From Apostichopus japonicus (Eukaryota > Echinodermata > Holothuroidea > Aspidochirotida > Stichopodidae): DNA of 64,000 bases. The translations under genes and the position numbers were made by a program. Location: NCBI RefSeq assembly GCF_037975245.1, contig NC_092582.1, positions 16,084,077-16,148,076 on the forward strand, written 5' to 3'. A model generated the notes under the pieces. The model was not told the origin of the DNA, ran no database searches, and saw only the letters and a program-made list of their open reading frames with translations. Positions 13,401 to 23,984 of this stretch are shown piece after piece; the stretch's first letter is position 1; each line of letters begins with the position of its first letter.

Positions 13401-13650
13401 CATCTTACCCCCCCCCGTCCCCACACACCATCTACCCCGTCTTTCACCCCTCCCTCTACTGAAATATTTCCCCACTGGTTCAAGCATAAAGACAATTAAC
13501 TGATTATATGAATTGAAAAATAACGCAGCATGTGGAATTTGGAGTAAATTATATTCACCGATTATATTATAGATCTATTGAAACATTATGATTTCGTTTT
13601 CCCAGGTAATAATTCTAACAAATCAGGAATTTTAAATAATAAATTTGTCG
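10490..13650. other. Intergenic DNA, no gene seen
   Basis: Mixed AT-rich sequence with C or G homopolymer runs (12449-12459, 13010-13018). No convincing exon, RNA gene or complete mobile element was found. The word CAGTGGCGAA near 10956 resembles one hAT-type end but has no partner. Confidence 0.4.
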
Positions 13651-13651
13651 G

Positions 13652-13683
13652 AATATATATATATATATATATAAATGAAAATC

Positions 13684-13747
<64 letters not shown>
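13652..13747 (+). repeat. (TA)n microsatellite
   Basis: Two long TA runs separated by ATAAATGAAAATCGTA, a word that returns as the arm of the fold-back just downstream. Confidence 0.9.
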
Positions 13748-13750
<3 letters not shown>

Positions 13751-13778
13751 ATGGAGGTAAACGACAAAGGCAAATGAA

Positions 13779-13878
13779 TATATATAAATGAAAATCGTAA
13801 TGGGTTGGAAAATCAAGAACAGTGAAAAAACTTTCAGCCTCCACCGGGATTCGAACCACGGGCCTCATTACGATTTTC

Positions 13879-13889
<11 letters not shown>
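13779..13889 (+). mobile_element. Small fold-back element enclosing a tRNA-like segment
   Basis: A perfect 24-nt inverted repeat (13779-13802 and 13866-13889; core AAATGAAAATCGTAATG) encloses 63 nt. The spacer contains GGATTCGAACC at 13847-13857, the reverse complement of a tRNA T-arm/B-box (GGTTCGAATCC), within a tRNA-like 3' portion. TA repeats abut both sides and a third copy of the arm lies at 13673-13686. It resembles a TA-targeting MITE or a SINE fragment caught between arms. Confidence 0.65.
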
Positions 13890-13918
<29 letters not shown>

Positions 13919-13919
13919 C

Positions 13920-15300
13920 AGAAACATAAACATACCATGTACCGAAGGAATATTAAATAGAGAGAAATCCTTTGAAGTAGTTTGACTTGCATCCCCATTA
14001 TTTTAGTTTTTTATTTCTTTCTTTCTTTTCTTATTTTGTTCCTTTCCTTTATATTGCTGCGCGTATATATATATAGCTTCGGGTTAAATGTGTCACAATG
14101 GCATTTGCTAACAAGTAAGTATATTTGCAAGCTAAGTTTAAGGATGATGATCAAACGTGAAGGTAAAGAAAACCTAGACGTTTTAATCGGAGTGGGGGGA
14201 AAAACAGAAAGGAGAGAGGATATATGGAAAGAAATGAATAAACAATATACACTGGGGAAGAAAAACGCAACTTCTAACGGTTTCAAAGTCCTCCAGTGTT
14301 TCCGGTTATATAATGCGAAACGGCAATGCATAAAATCACAAAGTATCAACATATCTTTTATACAACGATTTATGACATCATTGCTTTCATATCATAGGCA
14401 CAGTTTTTAACGATAAATTCCTAAGGGCTATGTACGAAAGAAGCAACATGCACTAATGGACTTCCCTACTGGCGGGTTAGGTATATATTTATGATTATCA
14501 CTATCCCAGCCTATAAATTTACAAAGAGAGAGAGAGAGGTAATTAGTAACCAAAGGGTAAATAAATATATTTTTTACGAAAATGCTATATTTGCGTTAAG
14601 AATAACCGATGCTATGAAACTAGAAATCAAAGAGTTCGCTACAGTTCACTATTTATCACAATTATATTGGCTTAGAAAGTTTTGCAAAGGGATCATCAAG
14701 TCCTTGGCAGTGCGTTCTAATTTAACGATCACAAAATTTAAGAAGAAAGTCCAGTTTCTTCATTTCGGTCATGTCCACCTTTCTAAGTTAAGAGACCTTA
14801 AGTTGTCTGTATAGGTGTAGGTGTCAGCCAGAAGTGAAGGCACGAGTTGTTAACTTAGGATGTAGTTGGTCTATAATGGAAGGGCTTCGAGCCAAGGTCA
14901 ATTCCAATTAAAGTTGTTCTGTTTTTGTTGTTGCTATTACAACGTTCTTCCAGGATTTTCATAATGATGTTGAAATTTCAATATTCGGACAGCTTGAGCG
15001 TTGCTTGGACGTAACTTTGCGTTACTTTTCTAGGGCTTTACTTTTTGACGTTACTTTTCTTCGACAGCTTGCAAGGGCGTTACATTTCGTTTTCTGTTGG
15101 CTCAGAAGGAAATCTTTAGCTTATACCTTCTTGCAGTAAAATTACCAAATACATTAGTTTCTGTTCGTGTAGCCTGTATGTTGCAGACTCGCCAAAGTTA
15201 CCAAATAACTGCATTAAATTAGCATGTAATTACACATAATAGTCGCCATCTTTATTTCTCATCCTAATTACACCGATGTCATGTTTCCGTCTCAAATGTT
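13920..15300. other. Downstream flank of the secreted-precursor gene, nothing else seen
   Basis: AT-rich. An open frame of 107 codons at 14491-14814 has no recognisable motif and no splice or start support. TTTATT at 15251-15256 (AATAAA on -) lies 45 bp beyond the stop of the minus-strand gene and could be its polyadenylation signal. Confidence 0.4.
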
Positions 15301-15750
15301 CTAAAATCTCAACCCAACTGGTATTTCAACTCTACGGCCATTATAACCGAGTCTACGGAGAATTTCTCGCCTCGCCAATTCCTTATCGTTATCCGCTCGC
15401 TTTACCGGAAATTCTTGGTAATTTGTAAGATGTGGGTTGTCGTCTTGTTGTTGTTGTTGTTGTTGGTTTTCCAAAAAGTAGTTCCTTTGGCTTAGTTGGG
15501 TGAGAATGTTCCGTAGGGTACGAGTTATCAGTTCTCGATCGAAAGTAGATTTGGGACGAGGATTGTTATCTGTGAACATCTGTCGTTGTTTCGTTATCCT
15601 GTCTACCGAAGTATCTCCATTGAAAAATTCAATGTCCTTCCACGTCGAAAGCTCAGTATCATCAGACCCTGTAGAGTTGGCGACCACGCAACACGCCAAA
15701 CAGCTGAGGACTACTAGACTGATTATCATCGAAAACGATACTTCTGCCAT
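15301..15750 (-). CDS. Secreted precursor protein, candidate neuropeptide/peptide-hormone precursor
   Basis: A single-exon frame of 149 residues. The start is supported by an in-frame TAA 6 nt upstream of the ATG. Residues 1-25 form a classical signal peptide with hydrophobic core SMIISLVVLSCLACCVVA and likely cleavage after VVA. The remainder has no cysteine, so it would yield linear peptides. It contains a predicted helical stretch (FDRELITRTLRNILTQLSQRN), seven glutamines from CAA codons, and candidate dibasic cleavage sites: KR after EFPV, then RR sites around ILRRLGYNGRR. The C-terminus reads VEIPVGLRF and stops with no Gly, so it could not be amidated in the usual way. I do not recognise a family. 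The alternative is a non-peptide secreted protein. A TTAA-flanked transposon lies 250 bp upstream of the start. Confidence 0.6.
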   Translation of the reverse strand: MAEVSFSMIISLVVLSCLACCVVANSTGSDDTELSTWKDIEFFNGDTSVDRITKQRQMFTDNNPRPKSTFDRELITRTLRNILTQLSQRNYFLENQQQQQQQDDNPHLTNYQEFPVKRADNDKELARREILRRLGYNGRRVEIPVGLRF

Positions 15751-16001
15751 TTTTTTTTAAATTTACGGGCCGCGTAACGTCTTTGTAACCTCCTTTGGAC
15801 AGAACAAAAAAGAAAGAAAGATAAAAAAGAACGTGTTAATGTATATTATTTAATGAAAACTACTTTCTTATTAACATAAGTGTTGTAAAGTCGTGCGAGA
15901 AGGCCTTGCGTTACCTATACAGTAAAATTAATTTGAAAAAGAAAAACTTCTTTGGATCAAGTTCGGGTTATGATTGTGAGGTGATTGTGACGTGTTAGGA
16001 G

Positions 16002-16291
16002 CTAATCTGACCTAGTTTCGAATGAGGTGTAACAGAAGTGTTAGACACCACCATCGATCGCAGAAAATACACACATAGTACATACAGCTGCGGTCAATAC
16101 CCACAGCACAGTGTACAAACAATACAGCGATGGACATCTCAGGTCCAGCTAAAGATAACAAGGTATCACGTTTCATTACTGTACTGTCTGCATTTTGTAG
16201 CGACACGAACAAAACGTCACTTGCAAGCAACGGAAAGTTAACTCTTTTTTTCAGATGGCCGCACGCGGTTTAGGGCGAGTCTTCAATGCCT
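16002..16291 (-). mobile_element. TTAA-flanked MITE family, copy A (one end truncated)
   Basis: It matches the three other copies (28952-29307, 43348-43694, 56398-56759). It keeps the end GCGAGTCTTCAATGCCT followed by TTAA (16292-16295), but homology starts only at TAATCTGACCTAG, so about 45 nt of the other terminus is missing. It lies within 600 bp upstream of the minus-strand secreted-precursor gene and could affect its promoter. Strand is assigned arbitrarily by comparison with copies C and D, called +. Confidence 0.85.
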
Positions 16292-16295
16292 TTAA

Positions 16296-17796
16296 GCTTA
16301 AATATGTTATATTTTACAACATATGACAGAAAAAAATTATGTTCAAGATTTATTTTCCATTAGTTCTCTACAAAAATCGGCATTTTTTTCTCCCCGGGGA
16401 CCCTCTAAAAGGTTTGGACGATCCACCAAAACTGTTCCGACGCCCAGTTTGAATACCCGGGATGTAGGTGTAGATGAGAAACATTGTAACCAAGATAATA
16501 TTCCTCCTTTCTTGTCTCCCCCCCCCCCTGCCCCCACACCACACTCGATGAACCTCTTCTCAACTCTTCCGCGCCACTGAATGTTGATGCCCCCTCCTTT
16601 CCCCTGGCTACCGACAGTGAACTTTGACATATAGTTCAGTGTAAACCAGATTTCCATACTACGATATCACTTAGCTAATATTGCATCCTCATTGGTTGTC
16701 AGTTCTTCCCATCACGCTGTATATATGAATACACTTAAAAGGTCAAAAGTCTCGCTAATGAATGGAATAAAGAACTCCTAAGGGCTTAGGAGGGGGTGTT
16801 TAAAGCTGTGTTTGGAATCAAGCGAATGTAAAAATAGAACGGAGGAACGGAACCTTTGTTTTTTGGCAATGTGTTGGTATTTATTAAAAGAAACTCTGAA
16901 GAGAATGTCCTACAGGTAGTTAACTGTGTAATCTCTAAGGTAAACAATGCCACGCTGTCACTGGTTAGGATAAAAGCAACAAAACAAAGTAAAACGTATG
17001 GTTTAGGAGAAGATTGTTTAATTAAGATTTCAGGAAATATATTAAACGAATTGCCTATAAATTTATACAAGTAACTAAAACACATGGCGTATATGAGAAA
17101 GTGAATGGTCCATTATCTTAATTTGTTAAAGTAATTAATGTGACCTCATTAAACCAAGTGGTAGGGGAAGCTATAGTGTAATTATCGTATCTTTTGTGGA
17201 TCCATCTCTGGCCTACTAAATAGAAAACAAAGTCCTCCCGCAGGCTACACCCCAAGCAGAGCATTTGGAATAAGGTTGCACAACTTAATTCCTTAATTAC
17301 ATTATCATATATAGAAACGTCACATTTGATATTCCGTGCTATCCGGCAGGCCATAAAAGGACGTGGTTCAAAATGTGTGATGTCATTGGTAAGCGACTAT
17401 TTCCTGCAATTATTGTGATGTTTTTACTTTTGGGGCCCAGTTTCTGTTATTTGAAAGAGTTATATACCCAGTACCCAGCAACGCTAAAGACAGCAACTTT
17501 CATTGAGATTTCTTGCCGGACTGAGGGTTGAACATTAAAAATAAAATAATGTCGTTTGCCAACGGAGAATATCCTCACACCCACGATATTTCATGTTCTT
17601 GCCATACATACAATGCTCTTTCTTGGTCAATGCGAATGTGATTGCTTTGGAGCAAACGGGATTAGATTGGATATTTGTAAGCCTTACAACCATGTAAAAC
17701 CTGTGCCGATTGGTTAGGTAGTTTATCGAACTCGCCTGGTTTTTGTAACGAAGATCTAGTGACACATCACCATCAAATAGGTATTGATATGCAACA
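16296..17796. other. Intergenic DNA, no gene seen
   Basis: AT-rich with a C-run near 16520. Short open frames show no splice-supported or recognisable coding content. Confidence 0.4.
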
Positions 17797-17804
17797 GTTG
17801 TCAA

Positions 17805-18128
17805 CAGGCGCGTAGCCAAGGTGGGGGCGAAGGGGGCGACCACCTCCCCCCTCCCCCGGGCAATTTTTTTTGTATTTTTGTTATGATATCGCTAGCAAAA
17901 TGTCAAACTGTCAAAATAGAACTGCTTAGATGCAACTTACATGGCATGGGAAGTGTCATTTCCAGCGATCTGGGAGGCATTTTCTGCCAAAGTTTTTGGG
18001 GACGCTTCGCGCCAACTACATGGTGGCGCGACGCTTAGATAGTTTGCAGAGCCGTATCTAAATATACGGCTCTGATAGTTTGCCTACAGGCTTCGCCCTC
18101 CCTTGGCAAATTCCTCGCTGCGCGCCTG
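17805..18128 (+). mobile_element. Non-autonomous hAT-like element
   Basis: The 324-bp element has ends CAGGCGCG and CGCGCCTG in inverted orientation and is flanked by GTTGTCAA (17797-17804) and GTTGTCAC (18129-18136), a 7-of-8 match to an 8-bp target duplication, as expected for hAT. Internal sequence (TCATTTCCAGCGATCTGGGAGG; GCTTCGCGCCAAC; CGACGCTTAGATAGT) is homologous to the element at 62503-62891. No transposase is encoded. A 28-bp micro-element is nested at 18047-18074. Confidence 0.85.
18047..18074. mobile_element. 28-bp micro-element with perfect 8-bp duplication
   Basis: Eleven-nucleotide arms CAGAGCCGTAT and ATACGGCTCTG form a perfect inverted repeat around the 6-nt loop CTAAAT. The flanks are ATAGTTTG at 18039-18046 and again at 18075-18082, an exact 8-bp duplication. 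The CAG...CTG ends and duplication length fit hAT, but the element is only its termini. A second copy with the same arms and total length is at 38646-38673. Confidence 0.75.
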
Positions 18129-19716
18129 GTTGTCACCAAAGATCACGTGACCAATATCCTAGTTTTTTTCATTTCGTGTTTGTTTGATTACATAAGTATT
18201 GAAATGATTTAATATAACATAATGTTAGAAGTTCGTTCAGTTATAAACAAATCTATCATATGATTGTAATGAATAATGTAATGAATGTCACTGCGACACA
18301 CGGTCAGTGACCTTTTGTTTCAAACGATTTGGTATAGAAAGGTAGCTGTTGGTCAAGGCGAAGAATACATGTATCTAAGATGGTGCTTACGTAGCCTAGC
18401 CTATCAGTATAATACGTAGCTATAGACCTAACGCTAGGCTTATTAGTAGTGTAGTACCATAATTTTAGTCAACATATTAGTGAGATTAAATAGCTTCAAA
18501 TGAGTAGCTTGTTGTAAATTAGGTTGTACACGGAATGCAAATATTTTTGAATATCCACGGTTCCTTGACTGTGTGAAGATCGTACTGAGGTAAGATAGCC
18601 TATGTGCATAGAATGTAGTGTCTGTAAAAACATCATATATGCTAAGTCTCCTCGCGTGAATGGAATATTTTCGTATGAATTAGTTTATACGTAGAATCTT
18701 GATGTACAACGAGATTTTCGTAACACTATATGTGCTGGTCATTTTATATGTTCATTGCTTTCTAAACTTCTATTATGGAAAACATAAATATTCAGTAAAT
18801 CGATAATTTGATGTTGTTTTGAATATGTAACTGTTGGGGTGTATGTGTTGTAGGCCTAACTGTTTTTTGGTTGTAACTGCAACATGCAACTGTTGGTAAC
18901 ATGTAGGCCTAACTGTTGGTGTTAAAAATAACATTTCACGTAATGCTGATATTATTTTTAAGTACCGACAGTGTTTAATCGCACCATTAACATAGTAAAA
19001 GAATAAATATGAAAAAAAAAAATTGAAAGCAAACAGTATCATCCCCCACCTCCGTAATCCATTGAAATTGCTCTTTGAGAGTTTGATACGATTTTAAATT
19101 GCCAATTAGTTTGATTTCGGATAAAACTTTACAAATCATAACGAAACTTCTTTCAAAAGGAGAAAGAAAGAAAATTAATTAAAGTCACACAATATCATCA
19201 AAATTAAATCTTTACTTGTAAAAACTTACTACTTTTGTCCCGCACCTCGTATTGTTGGGAATCTACAAGCCATTCTGAAACGGTAATGAACTGTGACCAA
19301 ATAACTATCATGTAGGTTTATTTATGTTAACTTATTCTTCTCATTGGGAAGGAGGGAGTGTTGCAGTGGTAGGCTACCATATTTTAAGGTATCATAAAAG
19401 CCAGAGTTATGACATGCTGAAAAGCTTTCGTCTTTTTTCAATATTATCAAACAGGTTACTAGTCCTTAAAGTAAATTTATAAAAAGAAAAAACAAAACAA
19501 CGAGAGACATTAACTCAAACTTATACCTTTTCGATCTTAGTCCCTCAATCTATCAGAGAGAACTGGTTATGAGCGATATATATTGTCCAAACTTGGATTC
19601 CTCTTAGAATATAGAAAAAACAACTTAGAAGTTGCAGACATTCAAAAACTTTAATCTATTTCAAATATGCATCTATATATCTCTGAACACACGAATTTTT
19701 TAAAACCCATGCTATT
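18129..19716. other. Intergenic DNA, no gene seen
   Basis: AT-rich. Short repeated phrases such as TAGGCCTAACTGTT (18851 and 18905) suggest local duplication. Nothing else recognised. Confidence 0.4.
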
Positions 19717-19940
19717 TGGAGTGTTAGCTCAGTGGTTAACACCGGTGCCTTTCAATCATAAGGTCCCCGGTTCGAGTCATTCCCAGATTAATGTATGTCG
19801 TCCAGTTACAGAGTTGTTGACAATTAACAATTCATAATCATGGATGTTAAATATGAATGTGAGAGACTGACTTCGGTCAGCTTGCGGCTTTGATAAGCCA
19901 ATTAGGCTTCTTCGCGAGTTCCTGCTTGCAGGAGGATCTA
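19717..19940 (+). mobile_element. tRNA-derived SINE ending in an ATAC microsatellite
   Basis: The 5' part is tRNA-like: an A-box region TTAGCTCAGTGGTTAAC at 19724-19740 and a B box GGTTCGAGTC at 19769-19778 at tRNA-like spacing. The anticodon stem is imperfect, so it is not a good functional tRNA. A tRNA-unrelated body of about 150 nt follows and runs into the (ATAC)n tract, which would be the SINE tail. Confidence 0.7.
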
Positions 19941-19941
19941 A

Positions 19942-20032
19942 TATACATACATACATACATACATACATACATACATACATACATACATACATACATACAT
20001 ACATACATACATACATACATACATACATACAT

Positions 20033-20087
<55 letters not shown>

Positions 20088-20384
20088 TACATACATACAT
20101 ACATACATACATACATACATACATACATACATACATACATACATACATACATACATACATACATACATACATACATACATACATACATACATACATACAT
20201 ACATACATACATACATACATACATACATACATACATACATACATACATACATACATACATACATACATACATACATACATACATACATACATACATACAT
20301 ACATACATACATACATACACACACACATACATACATACATACATACATACATACATACATACATACATACATACATACATACAT
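19942..20384 (+). repeat. (ATAC)n microsatellite with an (AC)n block
   Basis: About 110 tetranucleotide units with a pure AC block near 20048-20082 and a small AC interruption near 20318. The long open frames of Met-Tyr-Val-Cys or Tyr-Ile-His-Thr periodicity are translation artefacts of the 4-nt repeat. Confidence 0.97.
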
Positions 20385-20609
20385 TTAGCAAACTACTATC
20401 ACCTACCCAGTCCTCACCCCCCCCCCAACCCTCACATTGTAACATAAGTTTTTTTGATATTTATTTTGTGCCAATACGTCGGTCACTTTATGTATATGTA
20501 TATTGTGCTTTTTTTACTAATAAAGAGCTAGTATGCACTGATCAAAATCAAGTATTGTTTTCCTGAGAAAATATTTATTCATTACTCGCTTTTTCCTAAT
20601 TTTTGGTGA

Positions 20610-21310
20610 TAAAGGATGAGTCAGGATTTGACTCACCTTAATAACATGACAAAGAAAACGGTTTTGTAATTCATAACTATGTTGATTCCTTTTTTCATTC
20701 TTGTAACGAAACAGGAATTAAGGTCTGACTCACCTTGATGACGTTACTGAGCTAGGGGATATGTTTATTCATTATTATGTTTATGACGTTACCGAGCTAG
20801 AGGATATGTTTATTCATTATTATGTTTATTCGCCATAAATTTTCTAACCAAACCAAAATCAGGTGTGACTCACCTTGATGGAATTAGCAAGCAAGAATTT
20901 ATGTTTATTCATTTGTTACGCTTACTCATTTTTTTCATTCTTGTAACAATGCAAGAATCAGAGTTTGACCAATTTGTGGTATTACCAACCAAGATATGTT
21001 TATTCATTATTAGATTAATTCATTTTTAGTTTTGTGACAAAGAAATAGTCAGCGTTTCGTTTGACCCACATTACCGAGCAAGTAGAAATTATATGTTTAT
21101 CCATTATTACAACAAATAAGACTTGACTCACCATGATGAAATAATCACGTAAGCAGATATGGTTATTTACTTCATTTTTATCTTTGTGACAAAGCAAGAA
21201 TGAGGGCTTTGACGCACTTGGATGAAAAATTGCTAAGATTAATAAGATATGTTTATTCATTATTTGTCTGACTAAAGCAGGAATCGAAGCTTGTCCCAAC
21301 TTACTGACTT
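20610..21310 (+). repeat. Degenerate tandem repeat with recurring TGACTCA words
   Basis: About eight diverged units of 65-130 nt share TTGACTCACCTTGATGA, TTACCGAGC and ATATGTTTATTCATTATT. Exact TGA(C/G)TCA words occur at 20617, 20629, 20726, 20866 and 21124. That is the AP-1 consensus, but occupancy is pure inference. Confidence 0.7.
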
Positions 21311-22723
21311 AATTACCAATTAGCAACAAACTCTTTATTTCGATAACAGGAATTCGCAAACAACATATGAAAACTAAGATAGAGTTTAGACGATACATTA
21401 CAGCTTTGTCTTTGCGCGATACTGTTTATTTTGGTAATGTCGTAAAATAAGTCGTAATATAAAAATAAAATAATAATAACTATAATAAAGATAAAAAGCT
21501 GGTTCTTACATTTTCTCAACAACAACAACAACAAAAGTGAAAAAGGAAAGACATTTCGATGATCTCCGCTTGCTACTTTTAATTTTATAAATAATATAGA
21601 CAACGTCTTAATCCTTGGGACATTAAGGATTCTAACCTAAATCCTGCCTACATGCAACTGTAAAATATGGACAGAATTTGATAATTCAGTTTCAGTGCAA
21701 CGATGTTCAATAGACTCTGAAACAAGAGTACTAAAATCACAGAGTGTAACAAAAAATATCAGTTTTGCAAAGTAGAAAAGACAAAACAAAAAAGCACTTA
21801 CCCCGAAATATCTTGTGAGTTGCGGTTCCTTCTCAAGTTGTGTCGTTCCTGTTTGCTTTGCTCTTTCTCTCTCTATCTTTCTATCTCCTGAAAAGTTAAA
21901 ACACTTGAATTCGTTCTCCTTTCTCAGCATCAAAATTACAGTTGACGATAACCGAACGAATTCGCAAGCTTAAGTTCAATGTACCGGCGCTAAGTGATCT
22001 GTTGTCCTAGGTAGAAGGCTATATTTATAGGGAGAAAGTTTATTCTTTGAATATCCATGAGTTTGCTCTCTTAAGAATTAAAACAAAAGGGTGGAGTCAA
22101 TCGGGTCAATATACAGTGGCTTTGTGACGTAATCAAAACAAATCGCTTATAGATTTGCGTGTTCAAAGAAGAGATAAACAGCCTCGAATTTTGTTTGTTT
22201 CACATTGATTTCTATTTCTTGATATACTTAGCCTATTTCAATTTCTGGCATATTTTTTGTTCTTTTTATTCTCATGTTAATCAAACAGATTTAGTAAACA
22301 GTTTATGTGGGAAGTTATTTTATATGCGTATATGCAAATTAGGTTGTCTCAAAATAGGGAAAATTTTGTTAGTTTGGAGAAGAGTGAGCTAGTCACAACG
22401 TTATTTGTTTCCTCACGAAATAAAAAGGGAACAGTTATATCCAAAGTAAATAAGTAGATTTAATTCATCTATGTGTTATATAATAAATTTCATCGGCAAA
22501 AAAATTGATTGTTTTTTATAATCGTTTACAATACAACACACTACATCCTATATAACTTATTGATTGTTTTCGATGCAATTGATATATAAGCTATATAGTT
22601 CTCATTACCGAAGAGAAGTTTCCTTTAAATTAATTTTCATTTATTTGTCAAATATAATCTAACAGACAACTGCATAGCGTATACTACTTTATTTCAAATG
22701 TGCGTGTGCGTTTGTTTTTCTAT
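21311..22723. other. Intergenic DNA, no gene seen
   Basis: AT-rich, with an (AAC)n-like run near 21520. Short open frames have no recognised motif. Confidence 0.4.
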
Positions 22724-22876
22724 CCGACCGAGGACTTGAACAAAAGAATTTCAGGTCCTCGGTTGTGATTTCTAAAGAATCACCACGTCCTCGGAAGAAT
22801 TCTATTGTATGGGGTATTGTTAAGTTTAGGGTACGTGGATTTGAACAATGGAAAACACAATGGGGTCCTCGGTCTG
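22724..22876. repeat. Short inverted-repeat element with four CCGAGGAC words
   Basis: GACCGAGGAC at the left and GTCCTCGGTC at the right form a 10-nt inverted terminal repeat. Two further GTCCTCGG words lie between. It is followed by a (TG)n-like run. It could be a small MITE; no target duplication was recognised. Confidence 0.45.
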
Positions 22877-22889
22877 AATGAAACACAAA

Positions 22890-23980
22890 CATGTGTGTGT
22901 GGGTGTGTGTGTATGTGCGGAAATTGGGAAACAAACCTAGCTCAAAAATTTAAAACAAAATTCTATGACAAATGTAGTACTTTAAAGTTTTGCCTAAATA
23001 TTCAATAAACGTATTTATGTTAAGAGAAAACTGTAAACGTTCTATCGTTTTAGTTCACTTTTTGTTTGCTTTTTTTTTAGTTAGAAGATCATGATACGTT
23101 AACAGGCAACGGATTTCTATAGTCTTTCACACGTTACGTCAAAATGAGCTCTACGGCTCACATACCTAATTGCATAATCAAACGAAGAAAAGAAAGATTG
23201 AGAAAGAATAATAATAAGAAGAAGAAGAAGAAAAAGAAACGACTACTAAATAAGACAGATGACGATATATGGTGAAGATTAACATGTGATGATTAAACAG
23301 GTAAAGGCTACAGCCCTAATTAAAAATGGAGCAAAGTAAAAAGCTTTTAATGCCTTCTTACTTCCACAACAACGTCAATTCATCATCATATTTATAGAAA
23401 GCTATGTATAATACAAAGTACAATACAATAAATAATAATTCTAATAATAATAATAATGATAAGAAAAGGACGAAAGAAAAATAGGAATTGGAAAAACAAT
23501 GGCATACAACAACAGAATTACAAAGGAAAGAACGCAATAAAATTATATTTGCATAAATTTAAGGTTAACGTTTTCAAACAGCTATAGTCACTATTTCTGT
23601 ATAAGCATCATATGAAAAAGATAGGATATGCGCGATAAGTTATACAGTAATAATCATAATGGGTTCAGCGCAAGTTTAGTGTGACCATGAAACCTCGCTT
23701 AATTTAAAGAAAATGAATTATGAGAATTTGGCTGTCAGCTAATTCCGAAGCTTTTAAGTTATTTTTTTCAAATATTACAGTTTGTTAAGTTAATTCACTT
23801 TTTGCTTCTTTTATTTAGTCCTTTTTTTTTCTCTGGCTATATTTTCCTCATATAACCTTCTTATCTGTGCTTTGTAAATAAATACGGAAACCTGGGAATT
23901 GTAGGTGAATTTTTAAATGCGCAAAACAGTATTGGTGAGATTGTGAATTGTAAACAATCTATCGGTGACCTTTGACATAA
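22890..23980. other. AT-rich intergenic DNA
   Basis: It contains (AAT)n and (GAA)n-like runs at 23206-23235 and 23430-23460. No gene or complete element was seen. Confidence 0.4.
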
Positions 23981-23984
23981 TAAA

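Noticed and set aside
14491-14814. 107-codon plus-strand frame
   Set aside because: AT-rich composition, no domain, no supporting context.
19717-19790. Functional tRNA gene
   Set aside because: A and B boxes are present, but the anticodon stem and acceptor pairing are imperfect and it continues into a SINE body.
19777-20447. Open frames of up to 222 codons on both strands with Met-Tyr-Val-Cys or Tyr-Ile-His-Thr periodicity
   Set aside because: They are translations of the (ATAC)n microsatellite, which lacks stop codons in several frames.
21637-21933. 98-codon minus-strand frame with a hydrophobic middle
   Set aside because: No signal-peptide placement at the start, no splice sites joining it to other exons and no recognised motif.
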